A DNA stretch of 5,269 bases from Bacillota bacterium (GTDB lineage Bacteria > Bacillota > DSM-12270 > Thermacetogeniales > Thermacetogeniaceae), in the NCBI GenBank assembly GCA_030627585.1, contig DAOURU010000100.1, positions 1 to 5,269 on the forward strand, written 5' to 3'. Positions 5,172-5,269 of the stretch are shown in pieces; the stretch's first letter is position 1, and every line of letters begins with the position of its first letter. The notes beneath the pieces are model-generated. The model did not search any database, was not told where the DNA came from, and saw only the letters and a list, made by a program, of their open reading frames with translations. The position numbers were made by a program, and so were the translations under genes.

Positions 5172-5269
5172 GAGAGAACTGTTTCCCATTACCTAAAACA
5201 GAGTAATATCCAAGAACTATTTACAGAGGACCTGAAAAACCTGCTGCCCTTACCAGCTGAGCCCTTCGA
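5172..5269 (+). pseudogene. IS21-family transposase IstA-like fragment, runs off the window
   Basis: The frame is open from just after a stop at 5169-5171 to the window end. From about 5205 it reads NIQELFTEDLKNLLPLPAEP, which resembles the region of IstA (the IS21 DDE transposase) that precedes its C-terminal domain, where an L-F-x-E-D/E-L-x-x-LLPLPxxPF pattern is common. The upstream two thirds of IstA, including the helix-turn-helix and catalytic core, cannot fit because the structured-RNA region lies there. It is therefore a 5'-truncated piece, unless it is a frame within another element outside the window. Similarity is based on about 20 residues only. Confidence 0.45.

Noticed and set aside
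5240..5269. tRNA-like string on the minus strand (GGCTCAGCTGGTAAG, like a D-arm)
   Set aside because: No acceptor, anticodon or T arms can be placed around it, and the plus strand reads well as an IstA-like protein fragment.
1..5269. CRISPR array
   Set aside because: No regularly spaced direct repeats of CRISPR length are seen anywhere in the window.

Overview
The window looks like an accessory, mobile-element-scarred stretch of a bacterial chromosome or large plasmid. The purine-rich Shine-Dalgarno sequences (for example GGAGGGGAGGGG and AGGGGG), frequent GTG starts, and the mix of gene types suggest a Gram-positive anaerobe of the Clostridia/Peptococcaceae kind. This is an inference from style only; no taxonomic marker gene is present.

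Layout. (1) 80-1321: a small DUF7662-like protein, then an ArdC-like protein with a HELGH metalloprotease domain, in the same direction. (2) 1322-1900: a graveyard with no intact gene. On the minus strand lie the first ~28 codons of an IS3-family orfA with its terminal end, abutting the first 46 codons of an IS1634-type (DUF4277) transposase. On the plus strand follows the C-terminal, active-site half of a CX5R protein tyrosine/dual-specificity phosphatase that has lost its N-terminal half. (3) 1900-2265: no long gene. It holds a cysteine-rich small reading frame (2107-2226) and an adjacent cysteine-rich stretch in another frame that may be its frameshifted N-terminal part. (4) 2269-3330: an intact ADP-ribosylglycohydrolase (DraG/ARH type). 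(5) 3381-3611: a short helical protein of unknown function, probably a remnant. (6) 3612-3765: a leader with two overlapping GC-rich hairpins, the second followed by a T-run (terminator or attenuator). (7) 3766-4821: a GC-rich gene fusing a PUA/EVE-like N-terminal domain to a PD-(D/E)XK nuclease domain, probably a modification-dependent or HsdR-like restriction nuclease. (8) 4822-5269: no intact protein gene. About 4852-5095 can fold into an array of perfect short hairpins and resembles a HEARO RNA, the omega-RNA guide of IscB transposon nucleases, but without an iscB gene. The window ends inside a fragment resembling the IS21 transposase IstA.

How the parts relate. The intact genes do not form one pathway. 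They look like separately acquired cargo: an antirestriction-like protein, an ADP-ribose hydrolase and a restriction-type nuclease, separated by insertion-sequence debris. The most interesting item is the possible stand-alone IscB-type omega-RNA immediately downstream of the nuclease gene. Next are the nuclease itself and the decayed phosphatase.
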